Assembly: GCA_947623455.1 (NCBI GenBank)
Contig: OX392532.1
Span: 52,765,058 to 52,829,057 of the forward strand
DNA from: Mimachlamys varia
Lineage: Eukaryota; Mollusca; Bivalvia; Pectinida; Pectinidae
DNA length: 64,000 bases
Direction: 5' to 3'
The translations under genes were made by a program, and so were the position numbers. This document shows positions 1-9,845 of the stretch, in pieces (the stretch's first letter is position 1; every line of letters starts with the position of its first letter). Below the pieces are notes generated by a model, which did not search any database, had not been told where the DNA came from, and saw only the letters and a list, made by a program, of their open reading frames with translations.

Positions 1-291
1 TGTAAAGATGCATATATTTATATTCAAACAGACATCATTGCAAAGATTGTAATTAATTGCTAATACTTACATTTGCTCTGCATTGCCACTATATAACACT
101 ACCAAGGCCAGTTCCGTGATATGAGACCATAACACTGGATTGGTTATTATGACGTCATTATTATTGTGATGTCATAATCATAACGCTGTTCCATTAGAAA
201 TCTACCTAAGATTTTCAGAACAAATGTAGAATATAAATTTGATAAATTTATTATCAAATCCAATGGGAAAAAGTTAAATATAAGCACTAAG

Positions 292-430
292 CAGCATTCT
301 GTTCCGTGTTTTGATCTAATAACACGGTAAAGGATTGCAGACAAATAATCATAACGCGCTAACACACATTATTCATTGTGTCTGCTATCCTGTTCCATGT
401 TACAGGACCATAACACGGAACAGAATGCTG
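292..430. mobile_element. Fold-back (inverted-repeat) element in CD2BP2 intron
   Basis: The left arm (about 292-347, beginning CAGCATTCTGTTCCGTG) is the imperfect reverse complement of the right arm (about 371-430, ending CACGGAACAGAATGCTG), with a spacer of about 25 bp. This is the form of a fold-back or MITE-like element. It lies in the intron upstream of the first visible CD2BP2-like exon. A smaller hairpin around a CRE-like TGACGTCA lies just upstream at about 143-178. I saw no clear target-site duplication, so the superfamily is not assigned. Confidence 0.6.
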
Positions 431-542
431 TTTAATGCTTCCATAACTTTGATCCAGAGTTTATTTTCAAATATTTCCTGACATTTCATCTGTGTCTTCA
501 CGTTGACCAGCATGTTTTCAGTTCATGTTGTCGTATTTTCAG

Positions 543-1065
543 GAAATCCGCGACACTTGGATGGATAACATCGACTGGGTGAGAGTAAAAGAACAGCCAT
601 CGTCCAAAACATATTCAGATGACGATTCCGACGAGGAACAAATCGACACAGAATCTATTTACAAAGAAATGCTGATCTATGTTAAACCAGGGGAGACAAT
701 CACGAAAGCCATACGACGACTTGGTGTGAAAGGTGGAAAATTCCAAACAGCGAGTCAACGCTGGAAGGCAAAGAAACTGAAACTGGACGTTAATGATGAG
801 GAAAGTGTGAAAGACAAAGAGAATATGTTAAAATTAACAGGATTGGCCGATCAGTTGATGAGTGCTGGGAACATGGAGGTGTATGAAATGACATACGAGA
901 AAATAAATTATGAGTTAAAGAAATTTGAAGACTCTAAACCAAAGCCTGTCAATATTCCTGAAGGAATGGATGACGATGATGCTCTCGACATGTTTGCAGA
1001 AAGTCTTGACAAAGAGGAGGCGGAAAAAGATACTGAAAAAAATCACACAAAGTCAGAGAAAAAAG
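543..1065 (+). CDS. CD2BP2: CD2BP2-like protein (spliceosomal U5 snRNP GYF protein), internal coding exon
   Basis: This exon encodes 174 residues plus one base of the next codon. It opens after a good acceptor (TATTTTCAG at 534-542) and closes at a donor (AAAAAG/GTTAGA, intron from 1066). The upstream ATG at 525 lies in the intron tract and is probably not the start. The product begins EIRDTWMDNIDWVRVKEQ, then has an acidic stretch (SDDDSDEEQ), a conserved-looking IYKEMLIYVKPGETI segment, a GGK..TASQRWK basic stretch and a Lys/Glu-rich tail. This is the central region of CD2BP2 (Lin1 in yeast), known as a U5 snRNP-associated nuclear protein that leaves before spliceosome activation. The N-terminal part, perhaps a fifth to a quarter of the protein, must lie upstream of the window. 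The identification rests on joining in phase to the GYF exon at 2761. Confidence 0.88.
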
Positions 1066-2760
1066 GTTAGAAATGTAGTGTTGTACAAATGTTATTCTTT
1101 TAACTAGCTTTACAGCTGAAATAGACTTACTTCCCTTTAGTAACAAACTAGGACTTTATGTTCCAAAAAAAAAAACATGTTCCCAACTTCATTAGTTTAA
1201 ACATGTTTTATTGTCATGAAAACAACAAGGGGGTTGGGCAAAAGTTATGTCAACTTATGAAACGCCCTTTCCCAACATTAAAGATACATACAACATACAA
1301 TAAACCTAGACAGTAACAATTATATATATACAACTTCATTTTCAGCACAAATAATATACTATTTTCTAATGTAATATAGGAACTGACTTACACAGACTAT
1401 CGATAAATTTAGGTAAAAATAATAACCAACATTTTTCAAAATTTGGAATTGTTTCTTGACATTAGTAGTGAGAGGTATATCAGATTCAATTAAACTATCA
1501 ATAATTAGTTCTTAAAAACACTGATTATCAGTTTTAGATACTATTAGATACATTATTTTTCTAGGCAAGTCTGTTTCAATAAAAATTGATATTCAGGCAT
1601 GTCTTTACAGTCGTGTATAAAATCGTTGTTTAATATATATATACTGTATATACTGCATGTGAGTTTGACAAAACATTATTGTATTACAGTTAGCAATGAG
1701 ATCTATACAGCACTAGAGTGAAAAAAACTCTCTTCATAAAATCATCACACAAGTTGCGAATTCGGCATAAAGGTTCATTTCCAAATTTTCACTGACAAAA
1801 AAATAAAATATTAGTCATATGATATCTGACTTGTAAAATGACTGGGATAAGTCTATATAGACGCATTTTCAATCAATAGTTGGAGTTAAAAATAACATCA
1901 ATTAATTGACATTAAAAACATTACCAACTATAACTAATAATCGCTTATTTAAATAAGTGTTCACACCACTAGCTGTATTAGTGCCATAACAAGTTAAGGG
2001 TCAGATACAATTACCAGGAAAGGTCAGGTTACGGGAAACAGGAAATACTGGGGTGTTTCATAGGTGCTTGTGGACATGAATGTGACTATTTTTTCATTGA
2101 AAGTAGAAGGCAGTTTACAATGTTTCATAATAATATAATGCTCAATTATTAAGTTTACAATAACAACAAAGAAGGCAGTTTACAATGTTTCATAATAATA
2201 TAATGCTCAATTATTAAGTTTACAATAACAACAAAGAAGGCAGTTTACAATGTTTCATAATAATATAATGCTCAATTATTAAGTTTACAATATATAACAA
2301 CCATGCAGAGTAGCCTTATAAAAACCTAGGTCACAATCCCAGCCTAATGAGAAGTTGTAAATGCATATCATGAAACATGATATATATTGTATTATGAGAC
2401 GTTTATAAAATATATTCTGTTGACAAATGTATGTATATTTTATGAATATTGCTTGTAAATGCCCACTTATAATAATGTAATGATAATAATGATATGCAGC
2501 ATAAATAATTTGTTTGGCATTTCTTTAAGTATTATTTACATTTTCCTATGTTCTTCTGCTTCAGAAAATGATGAAATAGTTAGCAGGGTTCTCCATAACA
2601 GAAAAATTCATTAGAAAAACAAAACAAAAAAGGAGCAATTTAAATGCATTGTTTTTTAATGTTAAAAACGGAAATTCTGATAGCCCATACCAATTTCCCA
2701 AATTGAATCAATTAATCTTTTTGAGAAAAATACTATTGAGAATTTCTTAATTTATTCTAG
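1066..2760 (+). other. Intron between the two visible CD2BP2-like coding exons
   Basis: This phase-1 intron runs from GT at 1066 to TTTATTCTAG ending at 2760. Joining the last G of the first exon to CA of the next restores an Ala codon and an open frame. It is AT-rich and holds one small tandem repeat (2106-2300). I see no other gene in it. Confidence 0.85.
2106..2300. repeat. 65-bp tandem repeat, 3 copies, intronic
   Basis: Three nearly identical units start at 2106, 2171 and 2236, each beginning GAAGGCAGTTTACAATG and ending in an AT-rich tract. The third copy diverges at its end. The near-identity suggests a recent local expansion. Confidence 0.92.
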
Positions 2761-3047
2761 CATCTCCGAAAGATATTGGAAAGAACTCCGAAGCAACACC
2801 TGGTGAGAGTTCGGGTACTGCGCCCCCAGGCTCGGTGGGGAAGCCTCCCGCGCCTGACCCCGTGGAGGTCATGTGGGAGTATAAATGGGAAGATGTGGAG
2901 GACGCGGAGATGCACGGACCATTCACCTCGTCGCAGATGTTACAGTGGGCCGAGGAGGACTACTTCCCAGATGGCGTGTTCGTCCGAAAGATCAACACAG
3001 ACAAGTTCTACAACTCTAAACGGATAGACTTTGAACTCTACACATGA
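2761..3047 (+). CDS. CD2BP2: CD2BP2-like protein, last coding exon with GYF domain
   Basis: The exon continues the previous one in phase (G+CA = Ala) and encodes a Pro/Gly/Ser linker, then a C-terminal GYF domain and the stop TGA at 3045-3047. Visible GYF features are W-E-Y-K-W from 2874, GPF at 2916, the following M and W, then DYFPDGV and the typical end [14 protein letters not shown] domains of this family bind proline-rich PPG[WF]-type ligands such as SmB/B' tails and the CD2 tail. The expected Gly of the G-Y-F triplet is Asp (GAC at 2958-2960). The domain ends at the protein C-terminus, as in other CD2BP2 proteins. The two exons together give 269 visible residues. The exon is clearly GC-richer than the surrounding intron, as expected for real coding sequence. 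Confidence 0.93.
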
Positions 3048-3281
3048 TGGGGGATAGAATTTCACCTTGTAGGATATAGAATTTCAATAGACAGAACATA
3101 ACATTTGACCTTGTTGGCAATGACCTTTGACCTCTAAACATGGTGGAGCTGTAGGATTTCACCTTGTGGGATATATAGAATTTCAATAGTCAGACCATGA
3201 ACTTTTGACCTTGCAGACAATGATATTCGATCTTTACGCATGATGGAGTGACAGAATTTGATTTCTACGCATGATGAAGAC
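3031..3281. repeat. Degenerate ~96-100-bp tandem repeat spanning the CD2BP2-like stop codon
   Basis: The segment TTGAACTCTACACATGATGG at 3031, which includes the last codons and the TGA, recurs as TTGACCTCTAAACATGGTGG at 3127, TCGATCTTTACGCATGATGG at 3227 and a shorter form at 3258. The intervening AGAATTTCACCTTGT and TAGAATTTCAATAG blocks recur with them. The first unit therefore starts within coding sequence. Confidence 0.8.
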
Positions 3282-4064
3282 CAACCATTTTGTTATTGTC
3301 ACTTGGTGCGGATTTTGCATTTTTAACCAAGTGTGAGACACATAGTTTGACCACAATTTTTTCTTTTCAAGTGGTTTTGGTCAGAGACATCATTTTGATA
3401 TCTAACACTAGAAATTCAGAACCAACTCGAATAAGTGTATAAAAGAAATACTATAACCATGTGAAAGTGTATTCGTGATCACTTTGTTAACAACATATCT
3501 CAGAAACCCCTGGTCAGAGTGGGTTCATATCCACACCATCACAGGACACTATCTGGTTCTACACCTGATAAGGTTTTGGTGGTTAAAGGTCAAATGTCAC
3601 CGTTGTCCATTTTGGGAATAAACAGTTTGTCTTCAAGGTACAAGATATCTCATTAACCCTTTGACAGATTTACTTTATATACAACATAGAGTGCTACATC
3701 TATTTAGATTTTGGTGGTCATCAGTCAAGGTTTAAAGGTCAAAAGTCACACTTGACCACTTTGTGGGTGTGGAGGTATATCTTTGTGAGACCCTGCTGAA
3801 TTTTAATTTGTTTTGTTAAATTCAAGATAAAAAAAAAATTTGTCAATACACCTTTCAAAATTATAAAAAAAAATCTCACAGTATGCAGGACTCTATTATA
3901 TGTCGACTAATGATGAGATCAGAAAAGTTTATAACTTTAATTTCTGAAACATGGCCTCCTTATAAAGTTTCTAGAGAGTCAAATTTCTTGGATGGAGATG
4001 GGAAAGGAGTTTAGCGTTAGGGAGATGAGACTTGAGGGACGGAGAAGCAAGGCAATGAAATAAA
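3048..4064 (+). other. Probable 3' UTR of the CD2BP2-like gene
   Basis: Non-coding sequence after the TGA. Candidate polyadenylation signals AATAAA occur at 4059-4064 and again at 4384-4389; which is used cannot be told from sequence. No other gene is visible here. Confidence 0.5.
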
Positions 4065-4424
4065 TATATATTTAGTTTTATAATGGCAGCAGTAGTACTA
4101 TATACAGTATAGTGATGTTTATACACAATATTTGTGTGATTATTTCATTAAAACTCAATTCCCCAGTGATGTGTGTGTGATTGTTACTATTTGTGTTACT
4201 TTGTTTGTTACTATGTTTGTTACTATGTAAGAATCAGGTACATGTAAGTACCTAATATCTGCAAGTAAGGAGGTGGAGGTGTACATTTACCAACTCTCTC
4301 CATTTTGGACGGAGACTTCCAATGTTGGACCCAAAAAATGAGCATTTTTAAACTAGAGAATTTCATAAATGTGAATATATACAAATAAAACTTTCAGGAT
4401 TTGTAAAACTACAGATGGTCCGGA

Positions 4425-4438
4425 GGGGGGGGGGGGGG
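4425..4438. repeat. Poly-G run (14 G)
   Basis: Uninterrupted run of 14 G on the + strand just before the 50-bp array. Confidence 0.95.
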
Positions 4439-4454
4439 ATTCCCGACTAAAGGT

Positions 4455-4925
4455 GATAGTGATTGCTTAGTTATTGGTTCCTGACAACCAAAACTGACCT
4501 ACCACATTGCTGAAAGACATTGGTTAGTTCTAAACATCTAAAACTGACTTGATAGACAGTGATTGGTGCTAGCCATCAAACACTGACCAATCACAATGTC
4601 GTTAGCCAGTGATTGGTTCAAGACCTAAATAAACTGGCCAATCACAATGCTGATAGGCAGTGATTGGTTCCAGTCATCAAACACTGGCCAATCACAATGT
4701 TTATAGGCAGTGATTGGTTCCAGTCATCAAACACTGGCCAATCACAATGTTTATAGGCAGTGATTGGTTCCAGTCGTCAAAAACTGACCATTCACAATGT
4801 TTATAGGCAGTGATTGCTTCCAGTCGTCAAAAGCTGACCAATCACAATGTTCATAGGCAGTGATTGCTTCCAGTCGTCAAAAGCTGACCAATCACAATGT
4901 TTATAGGCAGTGATTGATTCATGTG
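4455..4925. repeat. 50-bp tandem repeat with paired CCAAT boxes, about 9 copies
   Basis: Units repeat every 50 bp in the best-preserved part (4660-4900) and are more diverged to the left. Each holds CAGTGATTGGTTCCAGTC and CTGGCCAATCACAATG, that is TGATTGG and its exact reverse complement CCAATCA. Each unit therefore carries CCAAT boxes in both orientations and could form a short hairpin. Confidence 0.9.
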
Positions 4926-5040
4926 GCCACAAATTGACCCAAGGGGGAAATTTTGGACTTTGGAAGTTCGTTCTTTAAATTCGTCAGTTACCTCTGATAA
5001 ATGGTAATAAATCTTTGATACAGTCGATCTACACGTCTGT

Positions 5041-5281
5041 ACCACAGGGACCCGAGAACTTGCTACAACTAAATTTTGTTCTTAACTGGGACTTTCAGAG
5101 CATTTTGTCATGTTGTATGGGTTTAGATCGACTTATGTCAAACTGCCTCTCCATATATAATAACGACGCAGAGTTGCATTTAACCGAAAGTCGATCCAAA
5201 TCCCTTAAACATTTAAAAATTACTGGGATTAATTTAGATTAAGTCTAACTGAAGTTGTAACCAATTATCGGATCCCTGTGG
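5041..5281. mobile_element. Small TIR element (CCACAGGGACCCGA family), copy 1
   Basis: The left end ACCACAGGGACCCGAGAACT is matched in inverted form at the right end (TCGGATCCCTGTGGT at about 5268-5282), with further similarity inward to a TTG(C/T)TACAACT block. It is about 240 bp and has no coding capacity I recognise. A related inverted pair occurs at 20112-20266. Confidence 0.55.
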
Positions 5282-5640
5282 TCTGTACGTTGACCTAGAA
5301 CATTATAAATGATGTTAAAAACGAACCCTCTACACTTACTAATAATCTGTAAATATTTCACACCAGAGAAGGAAAAAAAATTGTAAATAAACTTTTTCCC
5401 ACCGTTAACATTTCTTTGTAAAAAGGTGTGATTTGAAATATATACGTCTGCATGGTTTTAACACGCAACACGATATGGGCGATCTGTCTGGGATTTTTCT
5501 GACACGTTTAAATTAGCTCGTAATTTTTTTTTAGGTTTTAGGGGAAGAAATACGTACATTGTCTCAGGAGATAGTAAACTGTCACCAATTTCCTTAAAAT
5601 TAATTCAGAAATATAATTTTAACGTCAAATGTGCACCAGG

Positions 5641-5800
5641 CTAATCCTAACACGTGACAAAAGAAGGCTCGGATTTCCCGCCATAAACCATCACAAGCAT
5701 CATCAACAATGGCGGTGATTTATAATGTTTCCAGGTTTTACGTCTGCCGTCGTTACATTTTATGACAGGTGTTGTGTTTTATTTTGTACAGGTGAGTTGT
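5641..5800 (+). promoter_or_regulatory. Possible promoter / 5' non-coding exon
   Basis: A CACGTG E-box (5651-5656) and an E2F-like TTTCCCGCC (5674-5682) precede ATGGCGGTG in good context (5709). The frame from this ATG closes after 18 codons. A strong donor-like CAG/GTGAGT lies at 5789-5797. This could be a transcription start and first exon of an unseen gene, or chance. No downstream exon was identified. Confidence 0.25.
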
Positions 5801-6128
5801 TTTAGAGTTTTGTTACCTGGGCGGTTGCCATAGTTACACCTGTTTGACGTAACCTACATTTTCACAAATTAACATGTCTCGACACAATTGTACGTATATC
5901 AACTGCATCAAATTACTTCTACTTATTGTAAAACTCAAACTCTGCTGTTCTTTCTTATATCGAAATGGAATTCGAAAAAGACGAACTTCGATAAACTATC
6001 CTGAAAACTGATCCTCATTTTTTTTAGCAACAAAGTTGGAGGAAAGTAGATGGGAGAGCTAGAGAATTCATTCTCGTGACGCATATTTAATATTTTATGT
6101 AAGTGTAGCTGAACTTCACTGGGTTGAT
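5801..6128. other. Non-coding spacer
   Basis: AT-rich single-copy-looking sequence; I see no gene or repeat. Confidence 0.5.
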
Positions 6129-6667
6129 CAGTGTCGGGCAATCGGTTATACATCATAACCGATAATTGTTTTTGAACCGGAAATAGCAAACCGATTGATG
6201 ATCGGTTACATAATCGGTTCATAGTTATACGGGACTGAATACCCAAATAAGGTGTTTTACATGAAAGGAGAATTTTACTATCTATCTGTGTAAACCAACT
6301 TATTTTCGTTGCGACAAGTAATTTCGCGTTTCATATGAAAAAGACTATTTCGCAGCGATTTAATTTCGCGATAAATACGTAAATCATATGTACAAAACAG
6401 TACAATTTCAATCACCCGCGAATTAAAACTATTTCGCAGCTATTTATTATCGCGAATTTTAATCACCCGCGAAAATAAGTTGGTTTTCAGTATAAAGTAT
6501 GTACATATATAAGAGTATATGACTATTAATACATTTTCATTTCGAAAACATTTAACACTTCGGTTTTAATGAAGAACCGATTATATCGATAATGGATTTT
6601 GCTATCGGAATCAGAAAGGACAAACCGACCGATTTTCGATTATAATCGGATCATCAGCCCTTCACTA
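6129..6667. mobile_element. Possible hAT-like non-autonomous element, with a second element nested inside
   Basis: The left end CAGTGTCGGGCAATCGG and the reverse complement of the right end (TAGTGAAGGGCTGATGATCC) are loosely similar and have the CA/TA-G-NG look of hAT termini. Both flanks carry clusters of ATCGGTTA-type motifs in opposite orientation. The putative 8-bp flanks do not match well, so the assignment is weak. The 6292-6486 element lies within. Confidence 0.3.
6292..6486. mobile_element. MITE with AAACCAACTTATTTTCG termini
   Basis: Starts AAACCAACTTATTTTCG and ends CGAAAATAAGTTGGTTT, an inverted repeat of 17 bp at the very ends. The 195-bp interior is rich in TTTCGCG/CGCGAAA blocks in both orientations and is non-coding. 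Confidence 0.75.
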
Positions 6668-6890
6668 GTCGATAGTAACTCAGTAGAGCGTTCGTATAGA
6701 GCTCGGAAGGTCTCGGGTTCTAACCTTGGTCTTGGTGTTACAGGCCAGCTTTTGCCAAACTCCTTGTCTTCGGAGGCGAGGAATTAAATAAAGGAGGGAG
6801 GAGTGTAGCGGAAGTGGACTGGGTCGTTCATAGGTGACCAGGCAGCTCAGGTTCCGGGTTCGAGCCCCTGTCTGGCCGTTATATTTCTTA
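6668..6890 (+). mobile_element. tRNA-derived SINE-like segment (two tRNA-like heads)
   Basis: The first head has TAACTCAGTAGAGCG (A-box-like) near 6676 and GGTTCTAACC (B-box-like) near 6716. The second has a GGGTTCGAGCCCCTG T-arm near 6858 followed by TCTGGCCGTT. That ending recurs at 24170 and 24365, marking a repeat family. No acceptor stem can be drawn, so these are not functional tRNA genes. Confidence 0.55.
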
Positions 6891-7012
6891 TGTTTTCTCT
6901 TTCTCATGTAACACAATAAGCCCATTCGTTCACACGTTAAAACAGCACTTGTTCCTGTCTTATGACGAAATGCTATTTTCAGTTCTTTCTGATTTTCATT
7001 GTACAGAGAAAG

Positions 7013-7412
7013 TAATCCTCGATATCCAGTGGTTACGCTCATCTACGCTAGATCGTATATGTAGGTGGTCGTAACCCCTGGATATCGAGGACGAGAGCTT
7101 TCAAACCTAATTATGGGTCATCCTCGACATCCAGGGGTTACGATCACCCATTCACGCTCTCACGATCACGTAAAGGATAGCCTTTATGACCATCGAGGGG
7201 GCATTTTTATCGAAAATTGACCTAAACCCACAAAACGGGTAAAATTTCTCTACACACCATAGTTTAGGTCCAAAACTACAATTGCAGGTGTAACACATTC
7301 TCAGGTCCCTGTGATAGAGAGCGTAAATAGGTGATCGTAACCTCTAGATATCGAGGATGATTCCAGGGGTGTAGAGAGCGTAGGTGATCGTAACCTCTGG
7401 ATATCGAGGATG
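7013..7412. mobile_element. Inverted-repeat element with TCCTCGATATCCAG ends
   Basis: Ends of the type TCCTCGATATCCAGTGGTTA occur in forward orientation at about 7015 and 7121. They occur in reverse (GTAACCTCTGGATATCGAGG) at about 7069, 7335 and 7391. This looks like a non-autonomous DNA element with internally duplicated termini. No coding sequence was seen and the superfamily is not assigned. Confidence 0.6.
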
Positions 7413-8030
7413 AGTCATGGACAATCACCCTTAATTTCTCAATTAATTATAAAAACAGCATGATTACTGAATACCTTGATGTCAACATCTTTGATGTATC
7501 TGAAGATAAATTTTGTCATATTTAAGGGTGTTCGGTATACATATAACACTAGGGCCACCGAAATATATGGCAAAAGTCTAGACAATTATTTTGGGTGAGC
7601 TTTCAGGACATGGAAACTTTAATCTTTTTGTTCGTATCCTGTCGTCAAATAAGGAATCTAGGTCACTTCTGTCACATGATAAGAAACAAGAAAATATTAT
7701 AATAGTAAAAAAGGTAACCCCAGACAGCTATGTTTTATAGAACAGAAAACAGCTAAACAATTTGTAGATAAAAACAATTCTGTAATCTATCATGTAATAC
7801 ATTTTCTTGATTTCCGTGTTCTGACAGATTTGGCCGCTTCTCGGTGTTTCATCACAATATAAACACTCAGTACATACGGTACATGTAGGTTGTGTATACT
7901 AGTATACGGTCACGGTAGGAATAATCTGTTACTTCATTTTAACCATGGCTTGTAAATGTTCAAACATTCTCTCTAGATGAACACGCTTGCTGACTCCACC
8001 ACGGGAACACTGTAACACAAAGTAGAGAGA
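7413..8030. other. Non-coding spacer
   Basis: AT-rich sequence without a recognisable gene or repeat. Confidence 0.5.
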
Positions 8031-8620
8031 CTTTCACCATGACGACCGGGGTTCGATTCCCCGACCGGACGTGAAAGGTAAGGGGGCGTTTTTCACCATG
8101 ACGACCGGAGTTCGATTTCCCCGACCGGACGTGAAAGGTTAGGGGCCGTCTTTCACCATGACGACCGGGGTTCGATTCCCCGACCGGATGTGAAAGGTTA
8201 GGGGCCGTCTTTCACCATGACGACCGGGGTTCGATTCCCCGACCGGATGTGAAAGGTTAGGGGGCGTCTTTCACCATGACGACCAGGGTTCGATATCCCG
8301 ACCGGACGTGAAAGGTTAGGGGCCGTCTTTCACCATAATGACCGGGGTTCGATTTCCCGACCGGATGTGAAAGGTCAGGGGGCGTTTTTCACCATGACGA
8401 GCAGGGTTCGATTTCCCGACCGGACGTGAAAGGTTAGGGGCCGTCTTTCACCATGATGACCGGGGTTCGATTTCCCGACTGGATGTGAAATGTAAGGGGT
8501 CGTTTTTCACCATGACGACCAGGGTTCGATTTCCCGACCGGACGTGAAAGGTTAGCGAGCATGACGACCGGGGTTCGATTCCCAAACCGGACGTGAAAGG
8601 TTAGGAGGCGTCTTCCACCA
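8031..8620 (+). repeat. ~60-bp tandem array of tRNA T-arm / B-box units, about 10 copies
   Basis: Each 59-61-bp unit contains CGGGG-TTCGATT-CCCCG or a close variant, the exact geometry of a tRNA T arm (5-bp stem, 7-nt loop) and the Pol III B-box core GGTTCGATTCC. The T arm is enclosed by CTTTCAC and GTGAAAG, which are also complementary, so every unit can fold into a hairpin. The last copy is shortened. No A box lies within the units. Confidence 0.9.
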
Positions 8621-8748
8621 AGATTCACTTGCGCGCTAACATCCGGGCCAACAAGATTGATTAATGTAAGCCGAAATAACTTTTTTTTTAATTGTTGTAA
8701 ATAAAGAAAACATATTATAAATATTCGTATTGGGGTACATGTACTTGG

Positions 8749-8804
8749 CAATCGGGAACCGTCGGCACGTTCCGTTTACGGAAAGTGCCGATGATTCCCG
8801 ATCG
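8749..8804. mobile_element. Short fold-back element, family F1 copy A
   Basis: CAATCGGGAACCGTCGGCAC is followed within about 16 bp by its near reverse complement (GTGCCGATGATTCCCGATCG), with TTCCGT/ACGGAA at the centre. The same palindromic design recurs at 18924-19007 and 52634-52707. Confidence 0.75.
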
Positions 8805-9649
8805 TGTAAATGGTTGTGTAACAAGAAACTAAGTAATTCATTCTTTCCAACCTGAAGAAAACGTGCAGAAAACAGGGAAATTAAAAAGAAGTGTCTTTGA
8901 AAATGCTATTCTGGTCATCTTTTCCTTCTAATCTAACTAAGATCTAATTCTTCTTTGTTAAATCTTGATCTTCTTCAGCCACGTTCCACGTACGCGTGTA
9001 CGTCGTTAGATAGGTATCGTACTTCAGATGTCCAATGTGTTTGTAATCAAATCATCAAAAAGAGCATTAGTTTTCTTTAATATGTTTATTTTATTTCATT
9101 ATTTTGATATTCTTTATTTTGATTGAGAACTGTAATTATATGTTTCATTTTTTTCTGATCAATTTTATTTGAATTAAATCTACATCTTCCTCATCAATCA
9201 ACCTAACCCCTCCCCTCCCCATCACTCTTCTATCCAACCTCATCCAAATCTCTTATTCCATTCATACTCCACACAACCTCTCAATCTGTAGTTAAATACC
9301 TTCCAACATTATGCCATCATGTCTAATCAATGTTAAGTAAATTATCGACGAATGGAATCGGACAATGTGTTATTTATTTAAAACTTGTTTCCGGATCCTA
9401 TTCCTTATCTTTTCTGTTTGTAATGTTGTAATGATTGCACATACACCAATAATGTACATTTGGAATGAAATACAGTTTATATTAAATCTCATTTAATAAG
9501 ATAAGATAAGGTTGTTTCCGTAATTAAGTCATGTCACATTATTTCAAAATCTTTAAATCGATTGCTAAAATGACATAAACACGTGTATGTTGTTTGTTCG
9601 ACCACATGACGAAGATATAGTGAACTACAACTAAACAATATACACTTTA
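8805..9649. other. Non-coding AT-rich spacer
   Basis: No gene, repeat or element recognised. Confidence 0.5.
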
Positions 9650-9845
9650 GTTGGCGGATTGGTCGAGAGGTCAGTACTCTTACATTCCACGCAGGCGGCC
9701 GGGGTTCGATCCCCATGTGCATGGAATAATGGTCTTGAGTAGATGGTATCTGTGCTGGAGTTTTCAAGTGAGGTGACACTATAAACGATACCGTTTGAAG
9801 CACGGGCCAACTACAAACAGAACACAATACATCTCCAGTATACAA
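9650..9845 (+). mobile_element. tRNA-derived SINE
   Basis: TGGCGGATTGGTCGAGAGG near 9652 resembles a tRNA A box, and GGGGTTCGATCCCC near 9700 is a B box with T-stem pairing, about 45 bp downstream. The non-tRNA body follows. The upstream end lacks a matching acceptor stem. Confidence 0.6.

Noticed and set aside
525..542. ATG at 525 as start of the CD2BP2-like gene
   Set aside because: It sits in a polypyrimidine/AG acceptor context, and the protein would lack its conserved N-terminal part.
6129..6667. Confident hAT transposon
   Set aside because: Termini only loosely match and no clean 8-bp duplication is seen, so it is listed at low confidence only.
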